From positions 1,116,001 through 1,180,000 of the forward strand of contig JADJOR010000001.1 of NCBI GenBank assembly GCA_016713665.1: DNA of 64,000 nt, given 5' to 3'. This DNA comes from Deltaproteobacteria bacterium. GTDB lineage: Bacteria > Myxococcota_A > UBA9160 > UBA4427. The notes beneath the pieces are model-generated. The model saw only the letters and a list, made by a program, of their open reading frames with translations, had not been told where the DNA came from and did not search any database. Positions 44,467-53,616 of this stretch are shown piece by piece. Made by a program: the position numbers and the translations under genes. Within the stretch, counting starts at the first letter, position 1. Each line of letters opens with the position of its first letter.

Positions 44467-45527
44467 CGGACGGCGCGGGATCGATCGACCCCGCCCGCCA
44501 CGTCCTCTCCCTGCTCGCCGGCAAATGGCTCACGGCCGCCATCTCGGCCGCCGCCAGCCTCGGCCTGCCCGACGCGCTCGCCCGCGGCCCGAAATCCCTC
44601 GACGCGCTCGCCCGCGAGCTCGCCTGCGACCCGTCCGCTCTCGCCCGCCTGCTGCGGGTCCTCGCCGGCGAGGCCCTCGTCCGCGAACGGGCGGACGGCG
44701 AGTTCGAGCTGCTCGAAGCCGGTCGCCTGCTCCGCCGCGAGGCCCTCGGACGGCTCGCCTGTTATGTCGGCTCACCCCTCGGCTGGGACGCCTGGTCCGA
44801 GCTCGCCTGGTCCGTCCGCACGGGCGAATCCGCGTTCGCGAAGCGCCACGGGGCGCCCCTCTTCGAGTTCCTCGACCGCAATCCCGCCGAGGCGACGCTC
44901 TACAACGAGGCGATCGACGCCTTCGCGCAGCGCGAGGCGGTGGCCCTGGCCGACGCCTACGACTTCGGCGCGGCCCGGCGCGTGCTCGACGTCGGCGGCG
45001 GCCGCGGCGGTCTCCTGCAGACGCTGCTCGCGCGGTTTCCGCATCTCGAAGGACGGCTGCTCGAGCGACCGGCGGCGGTGCGCGAGGCGCGGGAGGCCTT
45101 CGCGCGGGCGGGCCTCGCCGCGCGCTGCGAGGCGCAGGTCGGCGATTTCTTCGAGGCGATCCCGAGCGGCTTCGACCACTGCGTCCTGAAGCACATCGTC
45201 CACAGCTGGGACGACGATCAGGCGACCGCGATCCTCGCGCGCTGCGCACGGGCGGTCGGACCCGAGGGTCGGGTGCTCGTCATCGAAGGCCTGCTGGTGC
45301 GCGACGGACGCCGGAGCCTGACCAACATGCTCGATCTCGAGATGCTCGTGCTCTGCGGACCGGGACACGAGCGCACGAAGCCCGAGCTGCGACGGCTCTT
45401 CGCCGCCGCCGAGCTCGAGCTGGTCGACAGCCAGCCGCTCAGCGAGACGGGTCGGCTCTTCGTCACGCGCCCGCGCGGGGACGCCCGGGATGACGCTCGG
45501 ACCATTCCCGACCCACTCCGCGCCTAG
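44463..45527 (+). CDS. Acetylserotonin-type (PF00891) O-methyltransferase
   Basis: A 354-residue O-methyltransferase. The N-terminal winged-helix dimerisation region (about 12-110, AAISAAASLGLPDAL) is followed by SAM motif DVGGGRGG (176-183) and the catalytic LKHIVHSWDD with His247 as probable base. Enzymes of this type methylate phenolic hydroxyls of plant and microbial aromatics, which fits an O-methyl aryl head group. It begins in an ATGA overlap with the preceding frameshifted gene and converges on the dehydratase gene (21 bases between). Confidence 0.92.
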   Translation: MTDGAGSIDPARHVLSLLAGKWLTAAISAAASLGLPDALARGPKSLDALARELACDPSALARLLRVLAGEALVRERADGEFELLEAGRLLRREALGRLACYVGSPLGWDAWSELAWSVRTGESAFAKRHGAPLFEFLDRNPAEATLYNEAIDAFAQREAVALADAYDFGAARRVLDVGGGRGGLLQTLLARFPHLEGRLLERPAAVREAREAFARAGLAARCEAQVGDFFEAIPSGFDHCVLKHIVHSWDDDQATAILARCARAVGPEGRVLVIEGLLVRDGRRSLTNMLDLEMLVLCGPGHERTKPELRRLFAAAELELVDSQPLSETGRLFVTRPRGDARDDARTIPDPLRA

Positions 45528-45548
45528 GTCTTCACGGCGACGCCTGCC

Positions 45549-45974
45549 TCAGACCGGACGCGGATGGACGAGGGTCAGCGTCGCCGTCGCGATCGGCTCC
45601 GCCTCGCGCAGGACCGCGCACTCGAAGTGGCTCGTCGCGTCGTTGCCCTGCACGCGCTCGACCCGCACGCGCAGCGCCGTTCCGACCGGGACACTCGCCA
45701 CGTAGGCACGCAGGCTTCGACAAGCCACGATCATGCCGATTCGGACGCCCTCTCCCCCACGAAAGGCCTCGTATCCGAGGCAGGCCGCGACGGCCTGGGC
45801 CATGGGCTCGAAGAGCAGGACCGCTTCGAGCGCGCCCTTCGAGACCAGCTTCGAGGTCCCGACCACGCGCATCCGACACTCGGCGCGCCCCGGCGCCCAT
45901 TCGACCAGGGACTCGAGCTCGCGGATCGCCTCGCCATGGGGCAGGAGGCTCTCGATCGGCGGGAACGCGCTCAT
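45549..45974 (-). CDS. ApeP-like hotdog 3-hydroxyacyl-ACP dehydratase
   Basis: A 141-residue hotdog protein. LLPHGEAIRELESLVEW (10-26) contains the catalytic-type His, and ALEAVLLFEPMAQAVAAC (about 48-65) is the hotdog helix typical of ApeP family dehydratases. The end, ATATLTLVHP, is the last strand. It would remove water from 3-hydroxyacyl-ACP to create the conjugated double bonds. Starts in an ATGA overlap with the chain-length-factor gene upstream, so it is the last cistron of that operon. Confidence 0.85.
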   Translation of the reverse strand: MSAFPPIESLLPHGEAIRELESLVEWAPGRAECRMRVVGTSKLVSKGALEAVLLFEPMAQAVAACLGYEAFRGGEGVRIGMIVACRSLRAYVASVPVGTALRVRVERVQGNDATSHFECAVLREAEPIATATLTLVHPRPV

Positions 45975-46756
45975 GCCGCCCGGTCGGGCTTCAACCGAAC
46001 GCAGTAGCCCCGCCCCGCCCCGCGATCGAGGCGGATGACGCCTTCGAGCCCGCGCTCGAGGGCGACCGCGAGATCGAAGAGACCGATGCTCGGGTTGCGA
46101 CCGAGAGCGACGTCGGTCTCCGGCGCGGGCAGCGCGCTCGCCACGAGCTCGGGCGCCGACAGCACCGTCGCCCCCGCCTTCGCCCGCTCGACGGGCGCCA
46201 AAGCGATGGCGACCGAGAGCAGCGACCAGCCCTGCTGCCCCGGGACGAGATCGTCGGGCGGCGGCTCGTCGCCGCAACACACGACGACCGGCTCGCCCCG
46301 GCTCGCGACGAGGCCGATGCCCTCGAGCAGGCCCATCGCCGGCGTGTCGTAGTCGGCGCCGAGGCTCGTCGTGAAGCCGCGATTGCCGTTCGCGATCGAG
46401 ATCATGCCCGAGGCCGCGTTGTGGACGCTCGTCGCGAACTTCATCGGCGAGAGCGGCGTGCCGGCTTCGCTCCACATCTGATCGAGGAGCCCGATCATGG
46501 TCGAGACCTCGCCGAGGGCCGAGCCGAAGACCGAGGCGACCTGTGCGGGATCGAAGCCCGCTTCCGCCACGGCTGCACCATAGGCGTCGGCCATCGCCCG
46601 GGAGAGCGGGCTCGCGCGGCGACGATCGCGCAGGGGCACCATCGAGCCGACCGGCGCCGTCGGCTCCGACGCCGCTCGCCCGGCGAGCCAGTCCGCGAGG
46701 CTCCCGTAGCCCGACACGTAGGCGCCCCAGCCGACGACGGCGACGTCGCCCATCAT
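45971..46756 (-). CDS. Chain-length-factor-like ketosynthase partner lacking the active Cys
   Basis: A 261-residue shortened ketosynthase fold (Ketoacyl-synt_2, PF13723-like). It keeps AVVGWGAYVSG at the start, ASVFGSALGEVSTMIGLL, and TSVHNAASGMISIANG, but has no nucleophilic Cys or the second-half histidines. Such proteins pair with an active ketosynthase in aryl-polyene systems (the ApeC-ApeO type heterodimer) and set chain length. The active partner is the gene immediately upstream. Starts at ATG 46756 overlapping that gene's stop, and ends in ATGA with the dehydratase. Confidence 0.85.
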   Translation of the reverse strand: MMGDVAVVGWGAYVSGYGSLADWLAGRAASEPTAPVGSMVPLRDRRRASPLSRAMADAYGAAVAEAGFDPAQVASVFGSALGEVSTMIGLLDQMWSEAGTPLSPMKFATSVHNAASGMISIANGNRGFTTSLGADYDTPAMGLLEGIGLVASRGEPVVVCCGDEPPPDDLVPGQQGWSLLSVAIALAPVERAKAGATVLSAPELVASALPAPETDVALGRNPSIGLFDLAVALERGLEGVIRLDRGAGRGYCVRLKPDRAA

Positions 46757-47925
46757 CGCGGGGCCCCGAGCAGGACACTCACGTTGTTGCCGCCGAAGGC
46801 GAAGGAGTTGCTGAGGACCCGCGCGAAGCGGCCATGAACCCGCTCGACGGCGATCCGTGCGCCGATCTTCGGATCGACGGGATCGGCGCCGAGGGAGGCC
46901 GGGATGAACCCCTCCGTCAAGGCGAAGATCGCGATCGCCGCCTCGGTCGCGCCGGCGGCGCCGAGCATGTGGCCCGTATAGCCCTTGGTCGACACGACGG
47001 GGACCTCGCGCCCGACCAGCGCCTCGATCGCGGCGGCTTCGGCGACGTCGTTCAGTCGGGTGCCCGTGCCGTGGGCGTTGACGTGATCGACGCGGCTCGC
47101 CGGCACACCGGCGTCCGCGAGCGCCCGCGCCATCGCGAGGCGCGCGCCTTCCCCCTGCGGATCCGGGGCCGAGATGTGATGCGCATCGGAGCTCTCGCCG
47201 ACGCCCTCGAGCAGCGCGACGGGATCGCCCGCCCGCTCGACGAGCAGGAACGCCCCGCCCTCGCCGATGTTGAGCCCGCGCCGCTCGCTCGAGAAGGGGC
47301 GCGCCGGCTCGGGCGAGAGCGCGTCGAGGCTGCGAAAGCCCCGGAGCGTCATGGCACACAACGTGTCGATCCCCCCGACGATCGCCGCGTCGACCAGGCC
47401 CGACGCGATCAGGCGCTGGGCGGTCGCGAGCGGCTTCGCGCTCGAGGTGCAGGCGGTCGAGACGACCCAGGACGGGCCTTCGGCGCCGGTCAGCGTGCGC
47501 ACGACGTGGAGGATCGCGCCGTAGGTATGGTGGCGGAAGAGATCGTAGTCGCGCGGAAGGGCCCCCTCCGCCAGATACACGCGATAGGCGTTCTCCGTCA
47601 CGTCCGCCCCGGCCGTGCTCGTCCCGAGCAGGACCGCGATGCGCCCGGGCTGCCAGCGGCGGCGCAGCGCTTCGAGGGGCGCCTGCAGATCGCCGAGGAG
47701 CAGCGCCGCGATCCGCGCGGTCCGGGTCGACCACGGCGCGAGCGGCGCCGGCAGCTCCGGCAGCGCCCAGCGCACGGCCCCGACCACCGTCTCGAAGGGC
47801 ACCTCGATCGGCGACGGACCGAGCCCGCACTTGCCTTCGTAGAGCGCATCGCGCACCGCGCGCCGATCGGGCCCGAGCCCGTTGCAGAGCGCAAATCCGG
47901 TGATCGGAAGCGGAGCCATCGCCAT
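46753..47925 (-). CDS. Beta-ketoacyl-ACP synthase (ApeO-like, active partner)
   Basis: A 390-residue elongating ketosynthase with the Cys-His-His triad: Cys159 in STACTSSAK, His285 in NAHGTGT, and His319 in GYTGHMLGAAG. The N-terminal region is shorter than in FabF, as in the aryl-polyene ApeO group. It extends the polyene by decarboxylative condensation with malonyl-ACP and likely dimerises with the Cys-less protein encoded just downstream (ATGA overlap). Ten bases separate it from the halogenase-like gene upstream. Confidence 0.9.
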   Translation of the reverse strand: MAMAPLPITGFALCNGLGPDRRAVRDALYEGKCGLGPSPIEVPFETVVGAVRWALPELPAPLAPWSTRTARIAALLLGDLQAPLEALRRRWQPGRIAVLLGTSTAGADVTENAYRVYLAEGALPRDYDLFRHHTYGAILHVVRTLTGAEGPSWVVSTACTSSAKPLATAQRLIASGLVDAAIVGGIDTLCAMTLRGFRSLDALSPEPARPFSSERRGLNIGEGGAFLLVERAGDPVALLEGVGESSDAHHISAPDPQGEGARLAMARALADAGVPASRVDHVNAHGTGTRLNDVAEAAAIEALVGREVPVVSTKGYTGHMLGAAGATEAAIAIFALTEGFIPASLGADPVDPKIGARIAVERVHGRFARVLSNSFAFGGNNVSVLLGAPR

Positions 47926-47935
47926 CGGGCGGCCC

Positions 47936-49261
47936 CTAGGACGTCGCGACCGGCGGCGGGCCGGCCTCGGCAGCGGGGGTCGTCCGGATCGCGTGGCGGC
48001 GGGAGCGCAGCAGCATGTCCTGGAACGGGTTGTCGTCCCGGAACACGTCGCCCGCGAGCACGCTGATGACGCCGGCCCGGAAGCGGCCCTCTTCCGGCGC
48101 GCCGAAGAGCATGTTGTCGATGAAGTGGGTGTTGTAGAAGCGGTAGACGAGGGAGGCGAAGGTCTCGTAGGCGCGCTTCGTCTCGTTCTCCATCGCCGCC
48201 ATCAGCAGGGGATCCCCTTCGCGCTGCTCGTCGAGGGCGGGCAGCAGGCGCTTCGAGACCTCGACTGCGCGCAGGATCGCGAGCGAGACCCCGGACGAGA
48301 AGACGGGATCGATGAAGCAGGCCGAGTCGCCGACACACGCATAACGCAGCCCCGAGGCCTGCTCGTTCTCGAAGCTGAAGTTGCTGACCATGCGGGTCTG
48401 CAGTCTCTCCGCCCCCGAGAGCAGGCGGCCGAAGAGCGGGCTCGTCTCGAGATAGGCATCGAGATCGCTGCGCCGCAGGCCAGGCGTCCGCTTGACCATG
48501 CCGACCGAGAGGCGATTGCCCGTCAGCGGGATGCCCCAGAGCCAGCCGTCGGGAATGATGACGACACGGATGTCGTTGTGGGGCGCGATCTCGGCCTGGG
48601 CCGCGGGCGAGAGCCCGGCGAAATGCGTGAAGACGGCGGCGCGGCCGAAGCGTTCGAGGGAGCGGCCCGAGCCGTGCTTGCGGGCGAGGAAGCGGTCCTG
48701 GCCCGTCGCGTCGATGAAATAACGTCCGTGCTCGACGATGGGCTCGCCGCGCGGCGCGTGCACGGACCCGGCTTCGGGCGCAGACCCGCTCGCGCCGTCG
48801 CTCCCGCCCGCGCTCGCGTCGAGCGCCCGGATCCGGACGCGCACGCCGCTCGCGTCGGCCTCGACGTCCTCGACCTCGAAGCGATGGCGCAGGACGGCGC
48901 CGAGCTCCTCCGCGCGGTCGCGCAGGAGCTTGTCGAAGCGCGCGCGCTCGACGTGCCAGGCGAAGCGCTGGGGCCCCGGCAGCGCCTCGGCGAAATCGAA
49001 GGTCTGGACGCGGCCCGTCGATTCGTCGATGAACTGCGCCCCGCGCTTGAAGAAGAAGTCCTCGGGGCGCGGCTCGATGCCGAGCAGGCTCTGGATGAGC
49101 CCGCTCGCCGGCAGGAGCGACTCCCCGATGTGGAAGCGCGGAAAGGTCTCGCGCTCGACCACGAGCACCCGCTTGCCCGCCATCGCGAGCAGCGCCGCGA
49201 TCGACGAGCCCCCGGGCCCGGCGCCGGCCACGATCACGTCCCAGTCGGCCCGACCCGTCAC
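47936..49261 (-). CDS. Flavin-dependent halogenase-like FAD oxidoreductase (intact)
   Basis: A 441-residue FAD enzyme. GAGPGGSS (13-20) is the dinucleotide fold, HIGESLLP (44-51) matches halogenases, and Lys72 in FFKRGAQF is placed like the catalytic Lys. GWLWGIPL (239-246) contains the WxWxIP motif, and DPVFSSGVSLA follows. A Ser/Gly/Ala-rich insert near 147-165 is unusual. Such enzymes use reduced FAD and halide to chlorinate or brominate activated rings; xanthomonadins are brominated aryl polyenes. The family also contains non-halogenating members, so halogenation is inferred. Starts at GTG, overlapping the upstream ketosynthase stop as GTGA. Confidence 0.85.
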   Translation of the reverse strand: MTGRADWDVIVAGAGPGGSSIAALLAMAGKRVLVVERETFPRFHIGESLLPASGLIQSLLGIEPRPEDFFFKRGAQFIDESTGRVQTFDFAEALPGPQRFAWHVERARFDKLLRDRAEELGAVLRHRFEVEDVEADASGVRVRIRALDASAGGSDGASGSAPEAGSVHAPRGEPIVEHGRYFIDATGQDRFLARKHGSGRSLERFGRAAVFTHFAGLSPAAQAEIAPHNDIRVVIIPDGWLWGIPLTGNRLSVGMVKRTPGLRRSDLDAYLETSPLFGRLLSGAERLQTRMVSNFSFENEQASGLRYACVGDSACFIDPVFSSGVSLAILRAVEVSKRLLPALDEQREGDPLLMAAMENETKRAYETFASLVYRFYNTHFIDNMLFGAPEEGRFRAGVISVLAGDVFRDDNPFQDMLLRSRRHAIRTTPAAEAGPPPVATS

Positions 49262-50505
49262 GCGCCGCTCCCTCCATCCATCCGCCGGAAGACGAGCGAC
49301 GTGTTCACGCCGCCGAAGGCGAAGTTGTTCTTCATCACGTACTCCGCGTCGAGGCGCCGCGGGGCGCCCATGACGTAGTCGACGCGGCCGCAGCGGGGGT
49401 CCGGGTCGTCGAGATTCAGGGTAGGCGCGAACCAACCCTCGCGCTGCATCGCGAGGGTCATCCAGGCCTCCAGGGCACCACACGCGCCGAGGGTATGGCC
49501 CATGTAGCTCTTCAGGCTGCTGGTCGGGATCCGCTCGCCGAAGACGTCCTGCATGGCGAGGCTCTCGGCGATGTCGCCCGCCTCGGTCGCGGTCCCATGG
49601 GCGCTGACGAAGGCGATCCGATCGCTCCCGAGGCCCGCATCCTCGAGGGCGATGCGCATGACCGCGGCCATGCCCTCGCGGTCGGGATTCGTGATGTGGC
49701 GCCCGTCGCAATTCGTGCCCCAGCCGACGAGCTCGGCATGGATCCGCGCACCGCGGGCGCGGGCGTGGTCGAGCGCCTCGAGCACGAGGGTGCCGGCGCC
49801 CTCCCCGACCACGAGGCCGTCGCGGGCACGGTCGAAGGGGCGCGGGCTCGTCGAGGGCGCGTCGTTGCGGGTCGAGGTCGCGTACATGACGTCGAAGACC
49901 GCGGCGTCGATCGGATGGAACTCCTCGGCGCCGCCGGTCAGCATGACGTCCTGCTTGCCCTGCTGGATCGCCTCGAAGCCGAAGCCGATGCCCTGGCTGC
50001 CCGACGTACAGGCGCTGCAGGTGGTGACGATGCGCCCGCGCACCTCGAAGAACTGCGCGAGGTTGGCCGCCACCGTATGGCTCATGAACTGGACGTAGTC
50101 CGTCGCGCGGATGCCGCGCAGCGTCTGGCGATTGCCGATCGCGTCGGCGTAGACGGCGATCGCCGGCGGGCTGCCCGAGGTCGAGCCGTAGCTGATGCCG
50201 ACGCGGCCCGAGCCGAGGAGCGGATCGCCGAGGAGCCCCGCGTCCGCGAGCGCGAGCTCCGTCGCCCGGGTCGCGAGCAGCGAGACGCGCCCCATGCTGC
50301 GGATGCGCTTGCGGGGATAATCGTCGGGGACCTCGAAGTCGCGCACGCGCGCCCCGAGCCGCGTCGCCATGCCCTCGATCTGGCCGAGCTCCGCCACGTG
50401 CTCGATGCCCGAGCGCCCGCCGCGGATCGCCTCCGAGACCGTCTTCCAATCGGACCCGATCGGCGAGAGCCCGGCCATGCCCGTGACGACGACGCGGCGC
50501 TTCAT
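49258..50505 (-). CDS. FabF-type beta-ketoacyl-ACP synthase
   Basis: A 415-residue FabF-type enzyme: RVVVTGMAGLSPIG at the start, Cys166 in TTCSACTSGS, His303 in SAHGTATEAGD, and His337 in KSYMGHTLGACG. PRPFDRARDGLVVGEGAG is the usual malonyl-ACP-enzyme loop. It is the second active ketosynthase of the pigment cluster (ApeR-like), complementing the ApeO-like enzyme. Starts in an ATGA overlap with the membrane/hotdog fusion gene and ends in a GTGA overlap with the halogenase-like gene. Confidence 0.94.
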   Translation of the reverse strand: MKRRVVVTGMAGLSPIGSDWKTVSEAIRGGRSGIEHVAELGQIEGMATRLGARVRDFEVPDDYPRKRIRSMGRVSLLATRATELALADAGLLGDPLLGSGRVGISYGSTSGSPPAIAVYADAIGNRQTLRGIRATDYVQFMSHTVAANLAQFFEVRGRIVTTCSACTSGSQGIGFGFEAIQQGKQDVMLTGGAEEFHPIDAAVFDVMYATSTRNDAPSTSPRPFDRARDGLVVGEGAGTLVLEALDHARARGARIHAELVGWGTNCDGRHITNPDREGMAAVMRIALEDAGLGSDRIAFVSAHGTATEAGDIAESLAMQDVFGERIPTSSLKSYMGHTLGACGALEAWMTLAMQREGWFAPTLNLDDPDPRCGRVDYVMGAPRRLDAEYVMKNNFAFGGVNTSLVFRRMDGGSGA

Positions 50506-52199
50506 CGCGCGCCTCCGCTCGGGATCGGCGTCCGTCTCTCGCCCCTTCGCATCGACCGCGCCAAGCTCGCCTCCCCGTCTTCGCCGTCCTGCCCGACTTC
50601 GCCACGCACGGCGCCGTCGCCGGACCCGCCGTGCGCCGCAGCCAGGCCCGGCACCGGAGCTTCGTCTCCCGGCACGAAGCACGAGAGCCGCGCCTCGGCG
50701 ACGCGCACGCGACCGTCGAGCGACTCCACTCGGCAATCGAAGGACGAAGCACCCTGCTCGCCGCCCCAGCCGCGCAGGGCGACGACGCGGAACTGCTCGC
50801 CGCGAGTATAAGCAGGGCGGGCGAAGCGCACGTGCTTCGATCCGAGGAGCAGCCCGAGGGTCGGCCCCTCGCCCCGGGCCCGGCGCTCGAGCCCCGCATG
50901 GACCGCGACGGCCTGCGCCATCCACTCGAGGGCGGCATGGGCTCCGACCCCACCCTCCGGATCGCGAAACGCGCCGAGATCGTCGACCGAAGCGAGGCAG
51001 CGCGTCTCGCGCTCGTCGTGGGCCTCGACGCCTCGCAGCCAGACCATCGGGTCGGCATGGACCAGAAGCTCGGCCGGGGCCGGCCATGGCGGCGTCCCGT
51101 CCTGGCCACCGACCGCGAGCCCCTCGCGCTCGCCGACCGCGGACCGTCGTCCCGCGACCGCGTCGCCGAGCCCGAGCCGCACACGCCCCCGCGACACCTC
51201 TTCCTCGCCGCGCACGAAGCGAAAATCGATCGACTCCCCCGGCGAGCCGCCCGCCTCCGAGCCAGACGCGGGCTCGCCTTCGAGCCGGAGCACGAGCGCT
51301 TCGCCCGGCAGCACGGGCTGCTTGAACTTGAGCCCTTCGAGGGCGAGGACCTGCGGCGGTGCCCCCCGCCAGCGCTCGAGCTCGCGCAGGACCCAGTCGA
51401 CCTGCACGACGCCGGGCAGCATCGGCTGGCCGGGGAAGTGGCCGCGCCAGCAGGCGAGGCCGGTCGGGACCTCGAGCAGGACGGTGCGCGCACGATCGCC
51501 GCCGCGCGCGTCGAGCCCGACGCGCTCGGGAGTCTGGCGCGGGGGAAACACGCGCGAGAGGAGGCGATCGGCGGGTCCGCCTTCGTAGCGCCGGAAGCGG
51601 GCGTGGCGGTAGACGTACTCGCCGGCGAACAGGAGACCCATCAAGACATACGAGAGGAAGCCCGTGTAGAACGCCCAGGCCTCGAGGGATCGCGTCCAGG
51701 CGAGCACGAAGCCGACGCCTCCGTTCAGCACGAAGAAGCCACACCAGACGAGCGTCACCCGGCGGCAGTAGCGGACCTCCGCCGGGGCGAGCCGCTCGAC
51801 CTGCAGGCGCGCGAGGGTCTCGACGATCGGCTCACGGCGGAGCGAGAACGCAAAGGCGGCGAGCAGCGCGGCGTTCACGAAGACCGGGGCGAGCAGGAGT
51901 CCGAGCGGGTCGTTCGCGATCGCGGTCGCCGCCGAAACCAGAGCGACCGAAGCGACGGGCAGCGCCAGCGACCACGGCACTCGCGCGCCCCGCACCCCCT
52001 GCGTACCCCGCGCCATCCGCCGCCGCAGAACGTGCAGGACGCCGCGCAGGGCGAGCAGCCCGAGCACCACGCCGGCCACGCGCCGGGGCGGGAAGTAGGC
52101 GAGCGCCCAGACGATCAGGAGCGGATAGGCGAGCGAGAGGATCGTCTGCACCGCCGCGAGCACGCGGGCGGACACGGGGGTCGACACACCGGTCGACAC
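50502..52199 (-). CDS. Membrane protein fused to two hotdog (dehydratase-like) domains
   Basis: A 565-residue three-part protein. Residues 13-200 hold about five to seven membrane helices (COG4648-like). Residues about 235-345 are an ApeI/FabZ-like hotdog: WRGHFPGQPMLPGVVQVD (251-268), with His254. Residues about 375-510 are an ApeP-like hotdog, ALEWMAQAVAVHAGL (423-437). The C-terminal 50 residues are Gly/Arg-rich. In known aryl-polyene clusters a membrane protein and separate dehydratases occur; this fusion would tether both dehydratases at the membrane. GTG start, seven bases after the ACP stop. The ATGA overlap with the ketosynthase start downstream supports coupling. Confidence 0.82.
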   Translation of the reverse strand: MSTGVSTPVSARVLAAVQTILSLAYPLLIVWALAYFPPRRVAGVVLGLLALRGVLHVLRRRMARGTQGVRGARVPWSLALPVASVALVSAATAIANDPLGLLLAPVFVNAALLAAFAFSLRREPIVETLARLQVERLAPAEVRYCRRVTLVWCGFFVLNGGVGFVLAWTRSLEAWAFYTGFLSYVLMGLLFAGEYVYRHARFRRYEGGPADRLLSRVFPPRQTPERVGLDARGGDRARTVLLEVPTGLACWRGHFPGQPMLPGVVQVDWVLRELERWRGAPPQVLALEGLKFKQPVLPGEALVLRLEGEPASGSEAGGSPGESIDFRFVRGEEEVSRGRVRLGLGDAVAGRRSAVGEREGLAVGGQDGTPPWPAPAELLVHADPMVWLRGVEAHDERETRCLASVDDLGAFRDPEGGVGAHAALEWMAQAVAVHAGLERRARGEGPTLGLLLGSKHVRFARPAYTRGEQFRVVALRGWGGEQGASSFDCRVESLDGRVRVAEARLSCFVPGDEAPVPGLAAAHGGSGDGAVRGEVGQDGEDGEASLARSMRRGERRTPIPSGGAR

Positions 52200-52206
52200 G
52201 CCGAGC

Positions 52207-52506
52207 CTAGGCCGGGACGAGTCGATCGCAGACGAGATCGACGATGTCCTTCACGCGGCGGATCCGACGGAGCTCCTGCTCCTCGAGGCGCAGCCCCGTC
52301 TCCTGCTCGAGCTCGACGGCGAGATCGATCGCGTCGATGCTGTCGAGATCGAGGTCGTCGATCAGATGGGACTCGAGCTGGATCGTCTCGGGCTCGATCT
52401 CGAAGGAGTCGGCCAGGATCTCGCGGACGCGCTCGAGGATGGACGCCCGATCGAACGCACGCGGGGCGGCATGGACTTTGTCGGCTCGATCGACCGCCTG
52501 GCTCAT
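52207..52506 (-). CDS. Acyl carrier protein (second, elongation candidate)
   Basis: A 99-residue carrier with DLDSIDAIDL; Ser56 is the phosphopantetheine site. SHLIDDLDLDSIDAIDLAVELE is the acidic recognition helix. It is the first gene of the right-hand operon, directly ahead of the membrane/hotdog fusion (seven-base gap) and the ketosynthases, so it probably carries the growing polyene. The 200 bases between its start and the divergent acyltransferase gene should hold the promoters of both; I see no clear consensus boxes. Confidence 0.93.
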   Translation of the reverse strand: MSQAVDRADKVHAAPRAFDRASILERVREILADSFEIEPETIQLESHLIDDLDLDSIDAIDLAVELEQETGLRLEEQELRRIRRVKDIVDLVCDRLVPA

Positions 52507-52706
52507 CCCCGACTCCGCCTGGATCGACTCACCCCGCCTCGCTCCCGCATGATCCGACCCCGGATGAATGCGTCGCGAGAGCCTCTACACCGCTGTCCCC
52601 GCGCCGCGAGGGGCTACGATAGGGCCGGGGCATCGGGGTGTAAACCGTCCGCACGATCGCCCGCGAGCGAGCGCCGATGGACGATGGGTGTCACGAGGGA
52701 TCTTCG

Positions 52707-53534
52707 ATGTCGGTCGGCCGAGCAACGGCGATGCAATCCGGGGCCGCATGGACGGCGATCGCGCGGGGCGCCGAGCGCGTCGCCCGCAGCGCCGGATCGG
52801 GCTTCCTGTTCAGCATCTTCGGGATCGGCGCCGTCATCCTCGCCGCGGCGCTGCTGCCGGCGGCGCGCCTGCGGGCCCGGGCCGGCGAGCCCGCGGATCT
52901 CGTCGCCCAGCGCTGGATCTCCCGGGCCTTCGCCTTCTTCATCCAGCTCGGCCGCTGGATCCACATCTGGGACTTCGAGGTCTCGGGCTTCGAGCGCCTC
53001 GGCGACCGCGGCATGCTGATCGTCGCGAACCACCCCACGCTGATCGACGTCGTGCTGCTGCTCGCGCGGCTCCCGCAATGCGACTGCGTGGTCAAGCGCG
53101 CGGCCTGGCGCAATCCGGCGCTGGCCGGCATCGTGCGGGCGGCCGGCTACGTGCCCAACGACGACGGCGCCGCGATGATCGAGGCCTGCGTCGAGCGACT
53201 CCAGGCCGGTCGCTCGCTGCTCTTGTTTCCGGAGGGCTCGCGCTCGCCGGACGAAGGCTTTCGCCGCTTCGAGCGCGGCGCCGCCCACGTCGCGATCCGC
53301 GCCGGTCGGCCGGTCCTGCCGGTCTTCATCGATTGCCAACCGCCCTCGCTCAAGAAGGGCCAGGCCTGGTATGCGCTCCCGAATGCGCTCATGCGCTTTC
53401 GTCTGCGCGCCGGAGAGCCGATCGACGTGGCCGGGCTCGTCGACGCGAACGATCCGATCCGCATCTCGGCGCGCCACGTGAACGCGGCCTTCCTTCTCCA
53501 CTTCGAAGCCGAGCTGGCGCGCGCGCGGGCTTGA
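52707..53534 (+). CDS. Second PlsC-like lysophospholipid acyltransferase
   Basis: A 275-residue acyltransferase with an N-terminal membrane segment (33-53), catalytic VANHPTLIDV with His109 and Asp114, and FPEGSRSP (174-181). The ATG has GAGGGA six bases ahead. It is divergent from the ACP operon, and similar in motifs to the acyltransferase at 40592-41461 but not its repeat copy. Possible roles are acylation of the pigment anchor or of phospholipid. Function not resolved. Confidence 0.88.
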   Translation: MSVGRATAMQSGAAWTAIARGAERVARSAGSGFLFSIFGIGAVILAAALLPAARLRARAGEPADLVAQRWISRAFAFFIQLGRWIHIWDFEVSGFERLGDRGMLIVANHPTLIDVVLLLARLPQCDCVVKRAAWRNPALAGIVRAAGYVPNDDGAAMIEACVERLQAGRSLLLFPEGSRSPDEGFRRFERGAAHVAIRAGRPVLPVFIDCQPPSLKKGQAWYALPNALMRFRLRAGEPIDVAGLVDANDPIRISARHVNAAFLLHFEAELARARA

Positions 53535-53616
53535 GCGCCCGGCGATGGCAGGCCTCGATCCCAGGCGCAATCCTCTCGCCCGACCGAACCCGAAAACCCA
53601 AGACGAAGGAGTCTCC

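Noticed and set aside
42471..45527. One continuous 1,018-codon frame from the halogenase-like gene to the O-methyltransferase
   Set aside because: Only its first and last parts look like protein. The middle is out of frame, and the real halogenase-like second half is in another frame with its own WxWxIP motif.
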